Positions 55,714-63,922 of a DNA stretch of 64,000 bases are shown here, piece by piece. Location: the NCBI RefSeq assembly GCF_025643595.1, contig NZ_CP102826.1, positions 1,736,001-1,800,000 on the forward strand, read 5' to 3'. How positions within the stretch are numbered: the stretch's first letter is position 1; each line of letters starts with the position of its first letter. This DNA is from Saccharopolyspora rosea (GTDB lineage: Bacteria; Actinomycetota; Actinomycetes; Mycobacteriales; Pseudonocardiaceae). The notes beneath the pieces were generated by a model. It was given only the letters and a program-made list of their open reading frames with translations. It did no database searches and was not told the DNA's origin. The position numbers were made by a program, and so were the translations under genes.

Positions 55714-56787
55714 TCATGGTTGGTGCACGGCGGTGGAGCGTTCGCGGAGGATCCGGGCTGCTTCGGTGACGATTCCGTCGATGAGTTCCGCGCAGCTGGG
55801 GAGTTCGTCGATGACGCCGACGGCCTGCCCGGCGGGCAGGATTCCGGCGTCGGGGTGGCCTTCGACCAGTGCGGACCTGATCAGCATCGGCGTGTTGGCG
55901 GCCAGCAGCAGCCGGCTGAACGGCAGCCCGTGCGCGCGGCGCATCGCCAGGCCATCGCCGATCATCCGCCGCCAGCTCATCCCCGTCAGGGACCGGAAGG
56001 CGACCGCCTGCCGCAGCGCGTCCGGCAGTCTGCGCAGCAGGCTCCGCGACTCCGCCGAGTCGGTCAGCGCGGTGCGCAGCATCCGGTGCGGCAGCCCGTC
56101 GACGCGCGAGGTGACCACCGTGTCGTTGACCGACGCCGCCAGGTACGCCTGCTTGACCTCGCGGGGCACGGCGCTGTCCGAGGTGAGCAGGAACCGGGTG
56201 CCCATCGCGATCCCGGCCGCCCCGTAGCACAGCGCGGCGGCGAGCCCGCGGCCGTCGAAGAAGCCGCCCGCGGCGATCACCGGGATGTCCACCGCGTCGA
56301 CCACCTGCGGCAGCAGCAGCGTGGTGGCCACCGAACCGGTGTGCCCGCCGCCCTCGCCGCCCTGCACCAGCACGGCGTCCGCGCCCCAGCCGGCGACCTT
56401 CTCGGCGTGCCGCCGCGCGCCCACCGACGGGATCACCACGACACCGGCGTCCTTGAGCTTGCCGATCAACCGCTCGCTGGGCGCGAGGGCGAAGGAGGCG
56501 ACCGCGACCCGCTCGCGGATCAGCAGGTCCACCCGCTCCTCGGCGTCCCCGGCGTCGGCGCGCAGGTTCACCCCGAACGGCTGGTCGGTGCGGGACTTGA
56601 CCTCGCGCACCGCCTCGGCCAGCTGCGGCAACGTCATCGTGGCGGAGGCCAGGACGCCCAGCCCGCCCGCCTCGGCCGTCGCCGACACCAGCCGCGGACC
56701 GGCGACCCAGCCCATCCCGGTCTGCACCACCGGGTGGCGGACTCCGGTCAGCTCGCACAGCGGGGTGGTCAGCACTCGCGAGGTCAT
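55714..56787 (-). CDS. ipdC: Nitronate-monooxygenase-like flavoprotein IpdC
   Basis: A 357-residue FMN protein of the 2-nitropropane dioxygenase family. PVVQTGMGWVAGP is near the N-terminus, the FMN phosphate region is GGEGGGHTGS near 140, and PVIAAGGFFDGRGL near 175. In steroid degraders the homologue IpdC (Rv3553) dehydrogenates the 5-hydroxy CoA ester of the C/D-ring intermediate. The ATG overlaps the ipdB stop. Confidence 0.86.
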   Translation of the reverse strand: MTSRVLTTPLCELTGVRHPVVQTGMGWVAGPRLVSATAEAGGLGVLASATMTLPQLAEAVREVKSRTDQPFGVNLRADAGDAEERVDLLIRERVAVASFALAPSERLIGKLKDAGVVVIPSVGARRHAEKVAGWGADAVLVQGGEGGGHTGSVATTLLLPQVVDAVDIPVIAAGGFFDGRGLAAALCYGAAGIAMGTRFLLTSDSAVPREVKQAYLAASVNDTVVTSRVDGLPHRMLRTALTDSAESRSLLRRLPDALRQAVAFRSLTGMSWRRMIGDGLAMRRAHGLPFSRLLLAANTPMLIRSALVEGHPDAGILPAGQAVGVIDELPSCAELIDGIVTEAARILRERSTAVHQP

Positions 56788-57527
56788 GCCGGGACCTCCT
56801 GGTCGCGCAGCTTCGCCGGGTCGAGCACGTCGCGGATCAGCTCCAGCTCGTGCTCGGTCGGCAGCCGGGTCTGCTCGACCTCGTCGACGACCAGCGGGAA
56901 CCCGGTGCGCTCCTGGACCTCCTCGACGGCGACCCCGGGGTGCACCGAGCGCAGCCGCATCGCGCCGTCCGGACCGGTGAAGTCGAGCACGGCCAGATCG
57001 GTCACCACCACCCGCACGTCGTGGAAGCGAGCGCCCGCCCGGCGCGCCCGGTCGTGCCCGACGCCGGAGACGAGGTCCACGGACTCGACGAAGATCCGCT
57101 TGCTGTGCCGGGCGACCCAGTAGTTGGTGGTGTGGTTGACGGTGTTGCCCGGCGCCCCGCGCACGCCGATCAGCTGCACCTTCGGCCGGTCCCACGGGCC
57201 GATGCGGGAGATGTTCTGGTTGCCGTACCGGTCGAGCTGGCTGGCTCCCATCATGACCCGCCGCTGCCCGCCCGCCACCAGGTCGAGGACCCGGCGGTAG
57301 GGCATCCAGCCCTCGGTGGTCCCGTCCGCCTCGGCGCCCAGCGGGGTCGGCTCGGCCAGCAGCACCGCCTCGCCGTCGGTGAGCAGCAGGTCGGGCGCGG
57401 TGGTCAGCCGCGCCAGCCGGGCGCCCAGCCCGGGGATCAAGCCGATCGGCGAGGCCAGCACCTCACCGGCGTCCCGCCAGGTGTCGGCGCAGGCGACCGT
57501 GCAGATCTCGGCACGCGTGATGTCCAT
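56784..57527 (-). CDS. ipdB: IpdB, beta subunit of COCHEA-CoA hydrolase
   Basis: A 247-residue CoA-transferase-family protein from ATG 57527. ITRAEICTVACADTWRDAGE begins the domain; GASQLDRYGNQNISRIGPWD and NHTTNYWV are conserved in IpdB. With IpdA it forms the heteromer that hydrolytically opens steroid ring C. Normally ipdA and ipdB are adjacent; here repeat copy D lies between them. Confidence 0.87.
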   Translation of the reverse strand: MDITRAEICTVACADTWRDAGEVLASPIGLIPGLGARLARLTTAPDLLLTDGEAVLLAEPTPLGAEADGTTEGWMPYRRVLDLVAGGQRRVMMGASQLDRYGNQNISRIGPWDRPKVQLIGVRGAPGNTVNHTTNYWVARHSKRIFVESVDLVSGVGHDRARRAGARFHDVRVVVTDLAVLDFTGPDGAMRLRSVHPGVAVEEVQERTGFPLVVDEVEQTRLPTEHELELIRDVLDPAKLRDQEVPA

Positions 57528-57558
57528 CGGGCCTCCCTGGTGAAAGGTGGAACTCGTT

Positions 57559-57782
57559 GTGCGTGGCGGTGCCGGTGGCGGAACCTCAGCGGCCCGCCCG
57601 TCACCCGACCACCACCCCCACGGAGGCGCTTCGCGCCACAGCCACATCGGCTCCGGGAGCCCCTCCTGATGTATGCCCAATACACGGCGGAGGGGCTGTC
57701 CTCGCGAGACGACCGCTGAGAACCCGCGGCGGTGCCGGTTGCGAGACCGCTCACCGAAAGAGAAAGCGGCTGGTGCCGCTTG
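57559..57782 (+). repeat. Dispersed structured repeat, copy D, between ipdB and ipdA
   Basis: A 224-bp copy filling the 281-bp gap. The inner stem is AGCCCCTCC (57658-57666) with GGAGGGGCT (57689-57697): three positions differ from copy A and the pairing partners have changed to match. TGTAT/ATACA (57670-57674, 57680-57684) forms the apical stem. The terminal hairpin is AAGCGGC-TGGT-GCCGCTT. The segment CCCGTCACCCGACCACCACC is the one shared with the 30568 tandem repeat. Confidence 0.92.
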
Positions 57783-57808
57783 CCACGACTCTTCGGCGAC
57801 CAAGGTCC

Positions 57809-58669
57809 TCAGACTCCCGCCGCCTTGGCGTGGAAGGCGTCCACCGCGGCCTGGTAGTCCTGCTCGTCGCCGTCGAGGAACTCGGCGCGGAAGGCGTCCC
57901 AGTCCTCGGCGCTCGCCGCGTACCGGCGCTGGAACGCCTCGTCGCGCCCGTAGTCCGGGGCGCAGCTGGTGAAGTGCGCCCCGCGGGGCGTCTCCACCAC
58001 GCCGGTCGGGTGGATGCGGTTGATCAGCAGCGACTGCACCGGGCCGGACTCCAGCAGTTCCTCGGTGGGCACCACCCGCTCGCAGCTGACGAAGCTGCGC
58101 CGCGCCGCCGCGCACATCAGGTCGTCGAAGTACGGGTCCGGGCCGAGGTACTGGGCGTTGCCGCGGCGGTCCGCCCGGTTCATGTGCACCAGCGCCACGT
58201 CGAGTTCCAACGCGGGCATCGCCACCAGCTCCTCGCCGTCGTCGTACGGGGAGACGACGGTGCGCAGCTGCGGGTTGAGCGCCATGACGTCCGAGCCGAT
58301 CCCGGCCCGGGTGGGCAGGAACGGCAGGCGCGCGGCGGCGGCGCGCAGCCCGGTGAGCACCATGCCCTCGTCGTACTCGGAGACCTCCGGTCCGCCCTGC
58401 TGGCGGGCCGCGCGGAAGTGCGGGTCCAGCGGGATCGAGTCCAGCGACACGAACCCGTACACGACGCGCCGGACCTTGCCCGCCGCGCACAGCAGACCCA
58501 CGTCCGGTCCGCCGTAGGAGACGACGGTCAGGTCCCGGAGGTCCGAGCGCAGGATCGCGCGCACCAGCGCCATCGGTTTGCGGCGCGATCCCCAGCCCCC
58601 GATGCCGACGGTCATCCCGTCGCGCAGTTCGGCGACCACCTCGTCCACGGTCGTCAACTTGTCCGCCAC
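57809..58669 (-). CDS. ipdA: IpdA, alpha subunit of COCHEA-CoA hydrolase
   Basis: A 286-residue CoA-transferase-family protein from GTG 58669, overlapping the echA20 end by 16 bp. MTVGIGGWGSRRKPMALVRA is the typical N-terminal glycine-rich block, followed by VVSYGGPDVGLL. It matches mycobacterial IpdA (Rv3551). With IpdB it opens ring C in the HIP pathway. Confidence 0.87.
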   Translation of the reverse strand: MADKLTTVDEVVAELRDGMTVGIGGWGSRRKPMALVRAILRSDLRDLTVVSYGGPDVGLLCAAGKVRRVVYGFVSLDSIPLDPHFRAARQQGGPEVSEYDEGMVLTGLRAAAARLPFLPTRAGIGSDVMALNPQLRTVVSPYDDGEELVAMPALELDVALVHMNRADRRGNAQYLGPDPYFDDLMCAAARRSFVSCERVVPTEELLESGPVQSLLINRIHPTGVVETPRGAHFTSCAPDYGRDEAFQRRYAASAEDWDAFRAEFLDGDEQDYQAAVDAFHAKAAGV

Positions 58670-59430
58670 TGCGCCCCCTCGTGTCCGTCGCGGACGAATG
58701 CGTCCCGGGCCCGGTCGGAGACCCCGGTGAGGTTGAGTTCGAAGGTGAAGCTCTGCTCGAAGCGGTAGCTGCGGTTGACGTCGACCGGGTCGATGCCGTT
58801 CAGCGACGCCTTGGCGGCGCGGATCACGGTCGGTTGCTTCCCGGCGATCTCGGCGGCGAACCCGAGCGCGGCGTCGTCGAGGGCGTCGCGTTCCACGACC
58901 TCCCAGACGGATCCGTAGTGGTGCAGCTGCCGCGCGGTCGCGGTCCGCCCGGTGTAGAACATCGCGCGCATCGCGTGCTGCGGTACCAGCCGGGCCAGGT
59001 GGGTGGCCGCGCCGAGCGCGCCCCGGTCCACCTCGGGCAGACCGAACGTGGCGTCCTCGGAGGCGATGATGACGTCGGAGTTGCCGACCAGCCCGATGCC
59101 GCCGCCGAGGCAGAACCCGTGCACCGCGCTGATCACCGGCACCGGGCACTCGTAGACCGCCTTGAACGCCTCGTAGCAGCCGCGGTTGACCTCGACGAGC
59201 TTGTCGTGGCCGGGATCGGCGGAGATTTCCTTGATGTCCACCCCGGCGTTGAAACCCCGGCCCTCCGCCCGCAGCACCACCACGCGCGTGTCCGGGTCGG
59301 CTCCGGCACCGCGCACGGCTTCGGCGAGTTCGAACCAGCCTGCCACGGGCAGTGCGTTCACCGGCGGGTGGTCCACGGTGACGACCACGATTCCCGGCTC
59401 GTGGCGCGTTTCGCGTGTGCCCATCTGCAC
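58654..59430 (-). CDS. echA20: EchA20, ring-D-opening crotonase-family hydrolase
   Basis: A 258-residue crotonase-fold protein from GTG 59430 (an ATG two codons later is possible). GRGFNAGVDIKE and GFCLGGGIGLVGNSDVI form the CoA/oxyanion site; FGLPEVDRGALGAATHLARLV is shared with mycobacterial EchA20 (Rv3550), which hydrolyses ring D of HIEC-CoA. It heads the leftward echA20-ipdA-ipdB-ipdC operon and is divergent from two SDR genes. Confidence 0.88.
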   Translation of the reverse strand: MQMGTRETRHEPGIVVVTVDHPPVNALPVAGWFELAEAVRGAGADPDTRVVVLRAEGRGFNAGVDIKEISADPGHDKLVEVNRGCYEAFKAVYECPVPVISAVHGFCLGGGIGLVGNSDVIIASEDATFGLPEVDRGALGAATHLARLVPQHAMRAMFYTGRTATARQLHHYGSVWEVVERDALDDAALGFAAEIAGKQPTVIRAAKASLNGIDPVDVNRSYRFEQSFTFELNLTGVSDRARDAFVRDGHEGAQWRTS

Positions 59431-59437
59431 CTGCCAA

Positions 59438-59451
59438 ACCTAGCACTTGTT
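59438..59451. promoter_or_regulatory. KstR2-like operator, echA20/SDR
   Basis: ACCTAGCACTTGTT matches the KstR2 consensus with one mismatch (T for A at the fourth position). It lies 8 bp upstream of the echA20 GTG and 66 bp upstream of the divergent SDR. Confidence 0.68.
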
Positions 59452-59516
59452 TGGTTTGGTTGTTACCGTAGCAACACCGCCGAACGTGCCGCCAGCACCG
59501 CAGAACGGGAGGCCCG

Positions 59517-60296
59517 ATGGCCGTCGAGATCGACCTGTCCGGCCGCGTCGTGCTGGTGACCGGTGGGACCCGGGGCATCGGCGCCGGGATCGCGGAGGTC
59601 TTCCTGCGCGCCGGGGCCGAGGTGCACGTGTGCGGCCGCCGGCCCCCGGAGCGGATGCCCGAGCACGCCGGGCGGACGGCCCGGTTCGCCTCCGCCGACG
59701 TCCGCGACCCCGAGCAGGTTTCCGCGCTGGTCGACGGGATCGCCCGGGAGTCGGGCCGGTTGGACGTGCTGGTCAACAACGCGGGCGGCTCCCCGGCGGC
59801 GGACACCGCGTCGGCGTCGATCCGCTTCCACCACAAGGTGATCGAGCTGAACCTGGTCGCACCGCTGCTGGTCGCGCAACGCGCGCTGCCGCTGCTGGCC
59901 GACAGCTCCGGGTCGATCGTCATGATCAGCAGCGTGTCGGCGCGGCGGCCCTCCCCGGGCACCGCGGCCTACGGCGCGGCCAAGGCCGGGCTGGACAACC
60001 TGACCGCGACGCTGGCGCAGGAGTTCGCGCCCCGGGTGCGGGTCAACTCGGTCACCGTCGGCCTGGTGCGCGCCGAGGACCAGCCCGAGCACTACGGGGC
60101 GGATGCGGACGAGATGGCCCGGGTGGTGCCGATGGGGCGGCTGGCCGAACCCGCCGACGTCGGCGGCGCGTGCCTGTTCCTGGCCTCACCGCTGGCCCGG
60201 CACGTCACCGGTTCGTCGGTGACGGTGCACGGCGGCGGGGAGACCTCGGCGTACCTGACCGCACTGCGGTCCGAAGTGGACGGAGGAGAGCGGTGA
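59517..60296 (+). CDS. SDR, Rv3549c-like, steroid C/D-ring catabolism
   Basis: A 259-residue SDR. TGGTRGIG is the cofactor motif, NNAGGSP near 88, and the catalytic pair is in AYGAAKAGLDNLTA near 151. It parallels mycobacterial Rv3549c, also KstR2-controlled and divergent from echA20. A role in oxidising or reducing an intermediate is expected; the specific step is not known to me. The next SDR starts in its stop codon. Confidence 0.82.
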   Translation: MAVEIDLSGRVVLVTGGTRGIGAGIAEVFLRAGAEVHVCGRRPPERMPEHAGRTARFASADVRDPEQVSALVDGIARESGRLDVLVNNAGGSPAADTASASIRFHHKVIELNLVAPLLVAQRALPLLADSSGSIVMISSVSARRPSPGTAAYGAAKAGLDNLTATLAQEFAPRVRVNSVTVGLVRAEDQPEHYGADADEMARVVPMGRLAEPADVGGACLFLASPLARHVTGSSVTVHGGGETSAYLTALRSEVDGGER

Positions 60297-61195
60297 TCTG
60301 CGAAGGCAGCGTCGTCATCGTCACCGGCGCGGCGCGCGGACTGGGTCGCGCGCACGCCCTGGAATTCGCCCGCCAGGGCGCCAAGGTCGTGGTCAACGAC
60401 ATCGGCGTCGCGCTCGACGGCACCGGCGGGGACGACCAGCCCGCGCACCGGGTCGCCGAGGAGATCCGCGCGCTGGGCGGGCGGGCCGTGGTGCACGGCG
60501 CCGACGTCGCCGACTGGGCGCAGGCGCGCGATCTCGTGGCGTGCGCGGTGGAGACGTTCGGCCGGCTGGACGCGTTGGTCAACAACGCCGGGTTCGTCCG
60601 CGACCGGATGTTCGTCAACCTCTCCGAGCAGGAGTGGGACGACGTGGTCCGGGTGCACCTGAAGGGCCACGCGGCGACGCTGCGCCACGCCGCCGAGCAC
60701 TGGCGCGGGCGCGCCAAGGCGGGCGAGCAGGTGCGGGCCCGGGTGGTCAACACGACGTCCGGCGCGGGCCTGCTCGGCAGCGTCGGCCAGACCAACTACG
60801 CCGCGGCCAAGGCGGGCATCGCGGCCCTGACCGTCAACACCGCGGCCGAACTCGGCCGCTACGGCATCACGGTCAACGCGATCGCCCCCTCGGCGCGCAC
60901 CCGGATGACCGAACAGGTCTTCGCCGACGCGATGGCCCGCCCGGACGACGGCGCTTTCGACGCCATGTCCCCGGAGAACGTCTCCCCGCTGGTCGTCTGG
61001 CTGGCCAGCCCGGAAGCGGGGGACGTCACCGGCCGGGTCTTCGACGTCCAGGGCGGCTGCATCACCGTCGCCAACGGCTGGTCCTGGGGACCGTCCCAGG
61101 ACGCCACCCGCCGCTGGCGACCGGACGAGATCGGCCCGGCGATCCGCGACCTGTTGGCCAAGGCCCCGGCTCCGGAGCCGGTGTACGGGGCGTGA
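60293..61195 (+). CDS. SDR, Rv3548c-like
   Basis: A 300-residue SDR from GTG 60293, overlapping the previous stop (GTGA). TGAARGLG, then an insertion VALDGTGGDDQPAH after the second strand typical of the multifunctional-enzyme-type SDRs, NNAGFVRDRMF near 97, and NYAAAKAGIAALT near 162. It resembles mycobacterial Rv3548c, a (3R)-hydroxyacyl-CoA-dehydrogenase-like protein. It is co-transcribed with the preceding SDR. Confidence 0.82.
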   Translation: MICEGSVVIVTGAARGLGRAHALEFARQGAKVVVNDIGVALDGTGGDDQPAHRVAEEIRALGGRAVVHGADVADWAQARDLVACAVETFGRLDALVNNAGFVRDRMFVNLSEQEWDDVVRVHLKGHAATLRHAAEHWRGRAKAGEQVRARVVNTTSGAGLLGSVGQTNYAAAKAGIAALTVNTAAELGRYGITVNAIAPSARTRMTEQVFADAMARPDDGAFDAMSPENVSPLVVWLASPEAGDVTGRVFDVQGGCITVANGWSWGPSQDATRRWRPDEIGPAIRDLLAKAPAPEPVYGA

Positions 61196-61262
61196 GCCTT
61201 CAGCGTTCGAACTCCTCGCGGCTCAACGACGACCGGCGCACGTGTTCCACTGCCCGTTCTTC

Positions 61263-61865
61263 TCAGGCACCTCCGCCCAGCACGGCGTCGAGATCGGCGG
61301 TGGTGATCGGGGTCGCCTGGCGGGGCAGGACGCGTTCGGTGAGGAAGGCGTGCACCTCGGGGTCGGGGTCGGCGCAGGCGTCGGTGAGCACGAGGAGCCG
61401 GTAGTCGCGGTCCGCGGCGTCGCGGGCGGTGGACAGGACCACTCCGCTGGTGGAGATGCCGGCGAGGAGCAGCGTCGTGATGCCGCGGTCGCGGAGCTGC
61501 TGGTCGAGGTCGGTGGTGGAGAACGCGCCGACCCGCGTCTTGCGGACGACGATGTCCTCCGGGGCGGGTGCGATCCGATCGTGGATCGCGGTGGCGGGTG
61601 AGTCGACGTGCATGGTGGCGCGCCGTTCCGGGGTGAGGGCGGCGGCCATCGGGCTGGTCTCGGGCATCGCTGCGTAGTCGGCTTCGGTGAAGGCGACCCG
61701 GACGTGCCCGACGTGCCCGCCGTGGCCGCGCACGGTGCTGATGGCGTCCGCGGCGCGGGCCAGCAGGGGCGCGGGTTCGGGCAGCAGGCCGACGATGCCG
61801 TTCTGGTAGTCCATCACCAGCAGCGCGGTGCGTCGCGGGTCGACGGTCGGAGTTGTCGCGGACAA
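61263..61865 (-). CDS. Isochorismatase-like hydrolase lacking the cysteine
   Basis: A 200-residue isochorismatase-fold protein. Asp19 in VMDYQNG and Lys109 in VRKTRVGAF are two residues of the usual Asp-Lys-Cys triad. The position of the nucleophilic cysteine (TSGCV in relatives) is Val142 here, TSGVVLST. It may therefore follow the cysteine-independent isochorismatase mechanism, or not be a hydrolase. It is 34 bp downstream of the MFS gene and probably belongs to the marR-mfs operon. Confidence 0.8.
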   Translation of the reverse strand: MSATTPTVDPRRTALLVMDYQNGIVGLLPEPAPLLARAADAISTVRGHGGHVGHVRVAFTEADYAAMPETSPMAAALTPERRATMHVDSPATAIHDRIAPAPEDIVVRKTRVGAFSTTDLDQQLRDRGITTLLLAGISTSGVVLSTARDAADRDYRLLVLTDACADPDPEVHAFLTERVLPRQATPITTADLDAVLGGGA

Positions 61866-61899
61866 CGGGATTTTCCTTCCTGTGGCGGAATTGTCGGGG

Positions 61900-63285
61900 T
61901 CAGGTGGTGGCCGCGCGGCCGCGCAGCGAGCGGTCGGCGACGGTGACGAGCAGGAACAGGCCGCCGACGACGAGCAGCAGCGCGGCCAGGTGGTGCAGGC
62001 CGGTGGTGTCGGCGGTGCGGCCGTAGCAGGCGGCCTGGGCGGCGGAGGCGGTGATCGCGCCGAGGTAGCCGGCGGTGCGCAGCAGTCCGGCCGACGAGCC
62101 GATGCGGTCCGGATCAGCCTGCTGGTACACCGCGTTCTGCAGGGCGAGGCCGTTGAGCCCCTGGGGGATGCCGAAGACCAGGGCGATGATCACCAGCAGC
62201 CAGATCCCGCTGCCGCGGTCCAGCAGCAGCATCAGGGCGCAGGCGACGAGCTGGGCGGTGGCGCCGACGACGAGCTTGCCGCGGATCTCCTCGTGGCGTC
62301 CGGTGACGGCGGAGACGACGATCGCGGTCGCGAACACCGGGAGCTGGACGAGCCCGGCCGCGCTGGCGGACAGGCCGCGACCGCTCTCGATCCACTGGGT
62401 GTAGCCGTAGAGGAAGGCGTAGCTGACCACGTAGGCCATCAGCGCACGCGCGTAGGTGGTCAGCAGCGGCCGGTTGCCGCCCAGCGTCCGCAGGTCGATG
62501 AACGGGTTCGCGGCGCGCAGTTCCCGCACCGCGAACGCGGCGGCTCCCACCGCGGTGAGCACGAGCAGGTACCAGCCGGACGTGCGCGGGTGCATCAGGA
62601 ACAGCAGCAGGGCCACGAGGGTCCCGGCGAACAGCGCCATGCCCGGGACGTCCAGATCGACCCGCCGACGTTCGGGGAGCGGGGTTCTCGGCAGCCGCCG
62701 CGCGCCGAGGACCAGGGCGACGAGCGCGAGCGGGATGTTGACCGCCAGCGTGGTCCGCCAGCCGCCCAACCCGATCAGCAACCCGCCCAGCGGCGGGCCG
62801 ACGACCGCGACCGTCTGGGTGGACACCGCCAGCGCGGTCAGCACGCCCGCGGGGCTGTGCCGACCGGTGCGCTCGGCCTCGTCCCGGATCATCCGCATCG
62901 CGGCCGGATACCCCGCGCACGTGCCGAATCCCAGCAGCACCCGGGCGGCGATCAGCACCCCGAGGTTCGGCGCGAGCGTGCCGAGCACCCCGGCCGCGCC
63001 CACCAGTCCGGCCGCGGTCAGGAACAGCCGCCGGGGTCCGTGCACGTCGATGAGCCGTCCGACGACCGGTTGCCCGACCGCGGTGGCCAGGTACAGCGCC
63101 GACACCAGCCACGCCGTGGCGGTCGGCGGTGCTCCGAAGGCGACGCCGATCGGCACCAGCGACACCGCGATGATCGAGGAGTTGACCGGGTTGAGTACCG
63201 CGCCCGAGATCATCGGGGCCAGCAGCCGGCGGTCGAATCCGCCGTCGTGGCCGGCGAAGCGCGCGCGGAGCCGCGCGGGGATCAC
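61900..63285 (-). CDS. MFS drug/metabolite exporter (DHA2-like)
   Basis: A 461-residue major facilitator with about 14 hydrophobic segments. GRLIDVHGPRRLFLTAAGLV is the A-motif-type loop between helices 2 and 3, and PPLGGLLIGLGGWRTTLAVN is the antiporter C motif region. GTG start at 63285 overlapping the MarR stop (GTGA). Under MarR control it probably exports a toxic compound. Confidence 0.86.
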   Translation of the reverse strand: MIPARLRARFAGHDGGFDRRLLAPMISGAVLNPVNSSIIAVSLVPIGVAFGAPPTATAWLVSALYLATAVGQPVVGRLIDVHGPRRLFLTAAGLVGAAGVLGTLAPNLGVLIAARVLLGFGTCAGYPAAMRMIRDEAERTGRHSPAGVLTALAVSTQTVAVVGPPLGGLLIGLGGWRTTLAVNIPLALVALVLGARRLPRTPLPERRRVDLDVPGMALFAGTLVALLLFLMHPRTSGWYLLVLTAVGAAAFAVRELRAANPFIDLRTLGGNRPLLTTYARALMAYVVSYAFLYGYTQWIESGRGLSASAAGLVQLPVFATAIVVSAVTGRHEEIRGKLVVGATAQLVACALMLLLDRGSGIWLLVIIALVFGIPQGLNGLALQNAVYQQADPDRIGSSAGLLRTAGYLGAITASAAQAACYGRTADTTGLHHLAALLLVVGGLFLLVTVADRSLRGRAATT

Positions 63286-63725
63286 TCCCGCACCAGCCGG
63301 TCCAGCAGCTCCAGCGCCTCGATGATCCGTTCGCGCTCGGCCTCGGTGTAGCGCTCCTGCATGGCCCGGGTCAGCCACTCCTCGCGGGTGGCCCGAGCGC
63401 CTTCGGCGTGCTCGCGACCGGCCGCGGTCAGCGTGATCACCTGGCGGCGGCCGTCCTCGGGGTCGGGGCCGCGCTCGACCAGCCCGCGCTCCCGCAGGGC
63501 GGACAGCGTGGCCGCCATCGACTGCGGCCGGACCCGTTCCGCACCGGCGAGCACGCTCGCCGACGACGGACCTTCCTTCACCAGCCGGGCCAGCACCGAC
63601 GTCTGGGAGGCGGTCAGCTCCTCGGTGGCGGCGACCTCCTTCAGGCGGCGTCGCAGCCTGCCGAACAGCACCCGCAGACCGCGGGCCGCGGACACCGCGC
63701 GGTCGGACACGTCGCTCTCGCTCAT
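63282..63725 (-). CDS. MarR-family regulator
   Basis: A 147-residue MarR protein. The winged helix (LTASQTSVLARLVKEGPSSASVLA and RRQVITLTAAGREHA) is at about 38-105. It is coupled to the MFS gene and, from the dyads in its upstream region, probably autoregulated. The inducer is unknown. Confidence 0.87.
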   Translation of the reverse strand: MSESDVSDRAVSAARGLRVLFGRLRRRLKEVAATEELTASQTSVLARLVKEGPSSASVLAGAERVRPQSMAATLSALRERGLVERGPDPEDGRRQVITLTAAGREHAEGARATREEWLTRAMQERYTEAERERIIEALELLDRLVRE

Positions 63726-63749
63726 GCCCTCACGCTAGGATCGTCAGTC

Positions 63750-63780
63750 CAGACTGTCAAGTCTGACCTGAACAGTTCAG
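63750..63780. promoter_or_regulatory. Two dyads upstream of marR, candidate operators
   Basis: CAGACT-GTCA-AGTCTG at 63750-63765 and CTGAAC-A-GTTCAG at 63768-63780 are perfect inverted repeats in tandem, 25 bp upstream of the marR start. They are natural MarR sites. Confidence 0.65.
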
Positions 63781-63853
63781 GCTGACCAATTTCGGCGCGA
63801 ACCGGTCCCGGTGCGCCCGCGCGAAGGAGCACTGTGGACCCGCCGACGTGGAC

Positions 63854-63878
63854 GTGCCCGGGCGCGGGGCCCGGGCAC
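63854..63878 (-). terminator. Hairpin after the gene entering from the right
   Basis: A perfect 10-bp stem GTGCCCGGGC with its complement and a 5-base loop. It lies 45 bp beyond the stop of the partial leftward gene at the window edge. Confidence 0.65.
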
Positions 63879-63922
63879 TGCGCAGTCGTGATGTCGTTGT
63901 CCCGCAACCGGTTCCGCCGGAA

